A DNA stretch of 32,825 bases from Candidatus Kuenenia stuttgartensis (GTDB taxonomy: Bacteria; Planctomycetota; Planctomycetia; Gemmatales; Gemmataceae): contig CAMDHK010000014.1 of assembly GCA_945897965.1 (NCBI GenBank), positions 1 through 32,825 of the forward strand, written 5' to 3'. Below, piece after piece: positions 27,445 to 32,825 of this stretch. Below the pieces are notes generated by a model. It did not search any database. It saw nothing but the letters and a program-made list of their open reading frames with translations, and had not been told where the DNA came from. A program made the translations under genes and the position numbers. Each line of letters starts with the position of its first letter. The stretch's first letter is position 1.

Positions 27445-28293
27445 TTAAACTTGGGGCACGGACTTTGTTGGAACGTTTGGAGTCGCTGGAGTTGCAGGCG
27501 CACCAGGTTGACCCGCTGCTTTTTTAGTACTGTGATACATTTGGGTTAAAAGATCATCAGCGATCAAGCTAGTATCCATCGAAATTTTAATTAATCGATT
27601 ACGATAAAAGGCATGAAAGAAAATAGCAGGAACGGATAGGCCAATCCCGAGCAGTGTAACTACAAGTGCATGCGAAATACCATCTGCAAGTTTATCTGGC
27701 CTTGGGGTGGAACCGGGTCTGCCAAGTTCCATAAAGCTAAGAATCATACCAAATACTGTTCCAACCAAACCAATAAGGGGCCCAAGAGTCCCAATAGTTG
27801 AAAGATAAGTGATTGCTACTTCCTTGCTGGCTTTGATGCTATCAACCATGTTATATGCTGATTCTCTAGCATCTTCGATGCCATATTGAAGCCTAGACAT
27901 ACCCTGACTCATGACTCTACCAAGAAAAGACCCATCTTCTTTGGCTATATCGAAGGCTTGTTTGAACTGCTTCTTATTGACCAAGTCGGTGAATTCTTCA
28001 ACAAAATTTGGGGGAATGGATGTAGCCATTCGAAGTTCCATTGCTAAGAGGCAAACAAGCGCAATAAGTGCAATTGAAATAGCGAGAATCATTGGGCCGA
28101 ACACCCAACCAGCAGATTTAAGAATATGCATGAAAAGGCTAGGATTTCCAGCAGCAGCAGGTTTATCGCCTTCATCTTTCTTTTCTGCAGCAGGAGGCGC
28201 TGCATCTTGAAAGGCGTAGGAACTATTGGTGCTGAATAAAAACCCAACAAGAACCAGCAAAACAAGTGTAAACCTTGACAATGTCCCTGACAT
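27445..28293 (-). CDS. MotA/TolQ/ExbB-family proton channel protein with N-terminal signal-like segment
   Basis: AITYLSTIGTLGPLIGLVGTVFGMILSFMELG, LADGISHALVVTLLGIGLSVPAIFFHAFYRNRL. AAGGGG about 6 nt before ATG at 28293 supports this start over 28353. Confidence 0.92.
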   Translation of the reverse strand: MSGTLSRFTLVLLVLVGFLFSTNSSYAFQDAAPPAAEKKDEGDKPAAAGNPSLFMHILKSAGWVFGPMILAISIALIALVCLLAMELRMATSIPPNFVEEFTDLVNKKQFKQAFDIAKEDGSFLGRVMSQGMSRLQYGIEDARESAYNMVDSIKASKEVAITYLSTIGTLGPLIGLVGTVFGMILSFMELGRPGSTPRPDKLADGISHALVVTLLGIGLSVPAIFFHAFYRNRLIKISMDTSLIADDLLTQMYHSTKKAAGQPGAPATPATPNVPTKSVPQV

Positions 28294-28524
28294 GAAATAC
28301 CCCTTAATTAGCGTTAGCATCTTGTCAATCCTTTTGAAAACTCCAAAAGTCACTTTATGAAAGTTTATTTGGAAGAAGAAAGCAAAATTTCATTAAACTT
28401 TCATTCTGTTATTCTTTTGACACACAGTAGCAAACATTAGTTCCATTAGAATCAAAAACATTAAAATTAAATTAACTTCCTTTATAACAACGATGAAATC
28501 GTGTGCTGTCAAGGAATTATCGCA

Positions 28525-29481
28525 CTACTTTCCCCCAATTTTTTCTTGGAAGTGTTTGAGTGTTTTTGTGAGGCCCTCGGTTCGCTGTATTTTTGGCTCC
28601 CATCCTAATAGGTTTTTGGCCCGTGTTATATCGGGCTTTCGCACTTTAGGGTCATCCTGAGGCAGAGGGTGAAATATGATTTTGCTTTTACTTCCAGATA
28701 AATCAAGGATCTCTTTTGCAAATTCCAGGATGGTCACCTCACTTGGGTTTCCCAAATTTACCGGTTCATGGAAATCCTTGAACAATAATTTTGTGATGCC
28801 TTCAACTAAATCATCAACATGGCAAAAACTTCTCGTTTGCGAACCATCCCCATACACGGTCAAAGGTTCGCCCCTAAGTGCCTGGCCCATGAAATTCGGC
28901 AAAACCCGTCCATCATCCAGCCTCATGCGATTGCCATAGGTATTAAATATTCGGATGATGTGTGTGTTGATGTTATGGCAACGGTGGTAAGCCATAACCA
29001 TTGCTTCAGAAAAGCGTTTGGCCTCATCGTAGACGCCACGAATACCAATTGGGTTAACATTTCCCCAATAATCTTCGCTTTGTGGGTGCCTTTCGGGGTC
29101 GCCATAAACTTCGCTGGTGCTTGCCAATAGGTAGGAAGAGTTTTTAGCTTTTGCCAAACCTAGAGTGTTGTGCGTCCCCAATGATCCAACCTTAAGGGTT
29201 GGGATGGGGTGCCTAAGGTAATCAACCGGACTTGCGGGAGAGGCAAAGTGCAAAATATTATCGATAGGGCCATCAATGTCTAAGTGGTGACTGATATCGT
29301 GGCGTATAAAACTGAATTGCGGATGACTTCGTAAGTGTTCTACATTTCCAAGGCTGCCGGTAATTAAGTTGTCAACGCAGATAACTTCATGACCAAGGCC
29401 CAAAAAGGTTTCACAAAGGTGAGACCCGACGAAGCCAGCACCGCCGGTAACAAGTGTTCGCACTAGTAAAAATCCTTTCAA
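28525..29481 (-). CDS. NAD-dependent epimerase, UDP-glucuronate decarboxylase-like
   Basis: [95 protein letters not shown]. Start may be GTG near 29463. Confidence 0.92.
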   Translation of the reverse strand: MKGFLLVRTLVTGGAGFVGSHLCETFLGLGHEVICVDNLITGSLGNVEHLRSHPQFSFIRHDISHHLDIDGPIDNILHFASPASPVDYLRHPIPTLKVGSLGTHNTLGLAKAKNSSYLLASTSEVYGDPERHPQSEDYWGNVNPIGIRGVYDEAKRFSEAMVMAYHRCHNINTHIIRIFNTYGNRMRLDDGRVLPNFMGQALRGEPLTVYGDGSQTRSFCHVDDLVEGITKLLFKDFHEPVNLGNPSEVTILEFAKEILDLSGSKSKIIFHPLPQDDPKVRKPDITRAKNLLGWEPKIQRTEGLTKTLKHFQEKIGGK

Positions 29482-29731
29482 TCGTTCTTATCGAGGAAGC
29501 CTTCCCGTTGAAATTACCGCAAGGCTCAATTTACAAGCTTTAAAAATCATAAGAATTATTTCTATTATTTTTATGGTTTTGTAAACTGCTTATATGTTAT
29601 CTAATATTTGTTGAAAGAATAATAGCTGATTTATTTATTCGACAGATGTGAATTATTAATTGTTTGGCAAATAGTTTAGTTTGGGTTGTAACTTTTTAGT
29701 CCCTTATGTTTATTTCTAAAAGAGAGACATT

Positions 29732-32293
29732 ATGAACACAAATCCTATGCGTTTTTACACTGTAGTTCCTAGCCTTCCAGTGCGTTTAAATGCGCTTCAT
29801 AAGATTGCCTTGAATCTATGGTGGTGCTGGAATCATCAAGCGGTTGAACTCTTTCGAAGAATTAATCCTGATCAATTTGAATTGGTTGATCATAGCCCGG
29901 TTCGACTTTTAAATCAGCTTTCGCAAAAGCAGACAGCAGAACTGCTTTCCGATGAAGGCTTTCTAAATCACATGGATCGTGTTGAACAAGATTTTGATCG
30001 CTATATGTCTGCAACAACATGGTTTCAAGAACATTATTCCAAAGACAAGAGCGTCTGCAGGATAGCGTACTTTAGCGCTGAATTTGGCATTCATGAAAGT
30101 ATTCCTGTTTATTCAGGCGGACTTGGAGTTCTCGCAGGCGATCATCTCAAAGCTGCGAGCGATATTGGTATTCCATTATATGGCGTCGGCCTTATGTATC
30201 GTGAGGGCTATTTTAGACAATATTTAAATGCAGATGGCTGGCAGCAAGAGCGTTATCCTGAAAATGATTTCTTTGGCCTGCCAGCTGTACAAGTGCTTGA
30301 TAAATCAGGCCATCCTCTTGTTGTTAAGGTTCATTTCCCCGGTAGAGATGTGCTTGTTAAAGTTTGGCAAATAAATGTAGGTCGGGTTCCTTTGTTATTG
30401 CTCGACACCAATATTCTTGAGAATCAACAGGAAGATCGGTCTATTACTGCAAGGCTTTATGGTGGAGATACTGAAAATCGAATTCGCCAAGAAGTCGTTC
30501 TTGGTATGGCTGGGGCCAAAGTTTTACATGCTTTGGGTATCGACCCAACGGTATTCCACATGAATGAAGGCCATAGCGCATTTTCATGCTTGGAAAGAAT
30601 TCGATGCCTGATGACCGAAAAGAATATTGATTTTCTTAAGGCAAGAGAAGCAGTTTCTGCTGGCACCGTATTTACTACCCACACGCCTGTACCTGCAGGA
30701 AATGATCGTTTTTCGCCTGCCCAAATTGAGCACTACTTTGGTGGTTTGATGTCTTCTTTTGGCATGAGCAAGGATGAGTTTCTTGGCCTTGGTCGCGAAA
30801 ACCCCTCTGATACCAATGAAACTTTTTGCATGACTGTTCTTGCAGTACGGCTTTCCAATGTAAGCAATGGTGTAAGCAAGTTGCATGGTGAAGTAAGCAG
30901 GAATATGTGGAAAAATATCTGGAATGGATTATTGGACAAAGAGGTTCCAATAACCTCGGTTACCAATGGGGTTCATACCAGTACTTGGGTTTCCCCCGAT
31001 ATGGTTCAACTTTATGACCGATATTTGGGTGCAGGTTGGGGTCTAAAGCCCAACGATGAAACCTTGTGGAAACGCATTGATTCTATTCCGGATGCTGAAC
31101 TGTGGAGAACCCATGAAAGACGTAGGGAAAGGCTTGTTTCCTTTACCCGCAGACGACTGAAAATGCAGTTGAAAAATCGTGCTGCAACTTCATCCGAAAT
31201 ATCCCGTGCCGATGAGATCCTTGATCCCGAAGCTTTGACCATCGGGTTCGCTCGAAGGTTTGCAACCTACAAGCGTGGTGCACTTATCTTCAAACATCTC
31301 GATAGGCTTTCAGCGCTAGTAAATAATAAAGATCGGCCCGTGCAGATTCTTTTTGCAGGCAAAGCTCATCCGCAAGATAACGGTGGAAAAGAATTGATTG
31401 CTGAAATTGTTCACATGACCAAGCGAGCCGAATTTAAACATCGCGTTGTTTTTCTTGAAGATTACGAAATGAATGTTGCTCGTTATATGGTGCAAGGGGT
31501 TGATGTTTGGCTCAACAATCCGCGCAGGCCTTTGGAAGCTTCTGGTACCAGTGGTATGAAGGTGGCAGTAAATGGTGGGCTAAACCTTAGTATTCTCGAT
31601 GGTTGGTGGTGCGAAGGTTTTAATGGGCAAAATGGTTGGGCTATCGGCGCAGGGGAAGAATATTCTGACCTTGAATATCAGGATGAAGTTGAAAGTAGGG
31701 CGATTTACGATCTTCTTGAACAAGAAATCGTGCCCCTCTTTTACAACCGTAGTACCGATGGTTTACCTAGGGGCTGGATCAAGATGATGAAGAATGCCAT
31801 CAGCACTTTGGCACCAGTCTTTAGCACTTCACGAATGGTTGCGGAGTATACTAAGGTTTGTTATTGGCCTAGTTCAGAACGGTATAACAAGCTTTCTTCA
31901 AATAATTTTCAGGGTGCGAATGAGCTGGCCCAATGGCGTCATCGTCTGCATGAGCAATGGCGTCATTTAGGTGTTCATGAAATTTCAAATCCTCATCATG
32001 ATCCGCATAAGGTGGGGGCTAAATTTCATGTTAAAGCCAAGGTTCACCTTGGGCAGTTGACTCCCGCAGATGTTGATGTGCAGATCTATTATGGCCCCAT
32101 GGATTCCAACTGGGAGATTCAAGAAATCCATATTGCATCCATGAAGCATGAGAAGCAGGAACATCACGAGTGGATATTTACTGGCGAGATTCCCTGTATT
32201 TCTAGTGGTCAGCATGGGTATAGGATTCGGGTATTGCCCAAACATCCCGACCTTGCAAACCAATTGGAACCAGGTTTAATTCTCTGGAGTTGA
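29732..32293 (+). CDS. glgP: alpha-glucan (glycogen/starch) phosphorylase with DUF3417-like N-terminus
   Basis: YFSAEFGIHESIPVYSGGLGVLAGDHLKAASDIGIPLYGVGLMYREGYF, FHMNEGHSAF, PLEASGTSGMKVAVNGGLNLSILDGWW. Confidence 0.94.
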   Translation: MNTNPMRFYTVVPSLPVRLNALHKIALNLWWCWNHQAVELFRRINPDQFELVDHSPVRLLNQLSQKQTAELLSDEGFLNHMDRVEQDFDRYMSATTWFQEHYSKDKSVCRIAYFSAEFGIHESIPVYSGGLGVLAGDHLKAASDIGIPLYGVGLMYREGYFRQYLNADGWQQERYPENDFFGLPAVQVLDKSGHPLVVKVHFPGRDVLVKVWQINVGRVPLLLLDTNILENQQEDRSITARLYGGDTENRIRQEVVLGMAGAKVLHALGIDPTVFHMNEGHSAFSCLERIRCLMTEKNIDFLKAREAVSAGTVFTTHTPVPAGNDRFSPAQIEHYFGGLMSSFGMSKDEFLGLGRENPSDTNETFCMTVLAVRLSNVSNGVSKLHGEVSRNMWKNIWNGLLDKEVPITSVTNGVHTSTWVSPDMVQLYDRYLGAGWGLKPNDETLWKRIDSIPDAELWRTHERRRERLVSFTRRRLKMQLKNRAATSSEISRADEILDPEALTIGFARRFATYKRGALIFKHLDRLSALVNNKDRPVQILFAGKAHPQDNGGKELIAEIVHMTKRAEFKHRVVFLEDYEMNVARYMVQGVDVWLNNPRRPLEASGTSGMKVAVNGGLNLSILDGWWCEGFNGQNGWAIGAGEEYSDLEYQDEVESRAIYDLLEQEIVPLFYNRSTDGLPRGWIKMMKNAISTLAPVFSTSRMVAEYTKVCYWPSSERYNKLSSNNFQGANELAQWRHRLHEQWRHLGVHEISNPHHDPHKVGAKFHVKAKVHLGQLTPADVDVQIYYGPMDSNWEIQEIHIASMKHEKQEHHEWIFTGEIPCISSGQHGYRIRVLPKHPDLANQLEPGLILWS

Positions 32294-32294
32294 T

Positions 32295-32825
32295 TTAGAT
32301 ATCGCGCCTTGCAAACCAAAGCATGCCGAAGCTTGATATGCCTAGCGATATTCCTAATGTCCATACAAGCAATCTTCCCAATGCTTGTATGTCGTATTCT
32401 CCTTTAACCATGTGGGGTAAAGCCTGCATGGTTACTTCTGGAGATAAATGAACGCTAGGGAAATAGCTTAACCCAAGTGTCACGCCGTATAAAAGAACCC
32501 AGACGGTGATGATTCCCAATACCGTGCTGTTTATTATTGCGCTTACGGTAACGCAACATGTGACGACCGTAAATAAAAGAGCGCAAATTGCTATAAGTGC
32601 GATTACGCATCCTTTGAACGATAGATCTTCATGCAGGAAAAAAATGCACCCCAGAATGGTGATAGAACCTAATAGTAAGAATGTGCCTATTACCGTTACA
32701 AGTCGTGCGTGCCACTTCCCTAAAAAATATTGATACCTGCTTATGCCTCTGCTAAGAACAGAATCTGCGAGGGTTCCTCTTTCAGAAGAAATACATCCGG
32801 TAGTAAGAACAACCACAAGAGTCAT
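32295..32825 (-). CDS. ABC-2 type transporter permease, C-terminal part, truncated by the window edge
   Basis: VVLTTGCISSERGTLADSVLSRGISRYQYFLGKW followed by several TM segments; open to the right edge. Confidence 0.7.
   Translation of the reverse strand: MTLVVVLTTGCISSERGTLADSVLSRGISRYQYFLGKWHARLVTVIGTFLLLGSITILGCIFFLHEDLSFKGCVIALIAICALLFTVVTCCVTVSAIINSTVLGIITVWVLLYGVTLGLSYFPSVHLSPEVTMQALPHMVKGEYDIQALGRLLVWTLGISLGISSFGMLWFARRDI

Noticed and set aside
1-32825. CRISPR arrays, tRNA, rRNA, insertion sequences, toxin-antitoxin or phage modules
   Set aside because: No regularly spaced repeats, cloverleaf, rRNA-like stretch, transposase or phage motifs were seen by eye; a formal scan (tRNAscan, Infernal, ISfinder) was not possible.

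Overview
This is a roughly 33 kb, AT-leaning bacterial chromosomal segment. Its gene content is Planctomycetes-like (inferred from gene neighbourhood style, not proven). It is fully coding-dense, with no rRNA, tRNA, CRISPR array or transposase recognised. Main blocks: (1) a divergent TetR regulator and an RND efflux adaptor plus two tandem RND permeases, with a perfect 14-bp palindrome next to a near-consensus sigma70 promoter; (2) directly downstream on the same strand, an XPB-like helicase overlapping a Bax1/DUF790-like nuclease; (3) trpE, a zinc-ribbon membrane protein, a tandem DUF3467-like protein, hrpB, gnd, an O-methyltransferase, a plant/Chlamydia-type fabI, and a low-complexity HEAT-like protein; (4) a minus-strand ExbB-ExbD-ExbD operon that also encodes a membrane-anchored protein with a TonB-like TM segment (SxxxH) and acidic/Pro linker, but with a C-terminal squalene-cyclase-like toroid instead of a TonB C-terminal domain; it ends at a strong hairpin; (5) a UDP-glucuronate decarboxylase-like epimerase, an alpha-glucan phosphorylase, and a truncated ABC-2 type permease. 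The two most promising candidate systems are the ExbBDD/TonB-like toroid operon and the efflux plus XPB-Bax1 co-directional cluster. All family calls are from reading motifs by eye; no database search was run.
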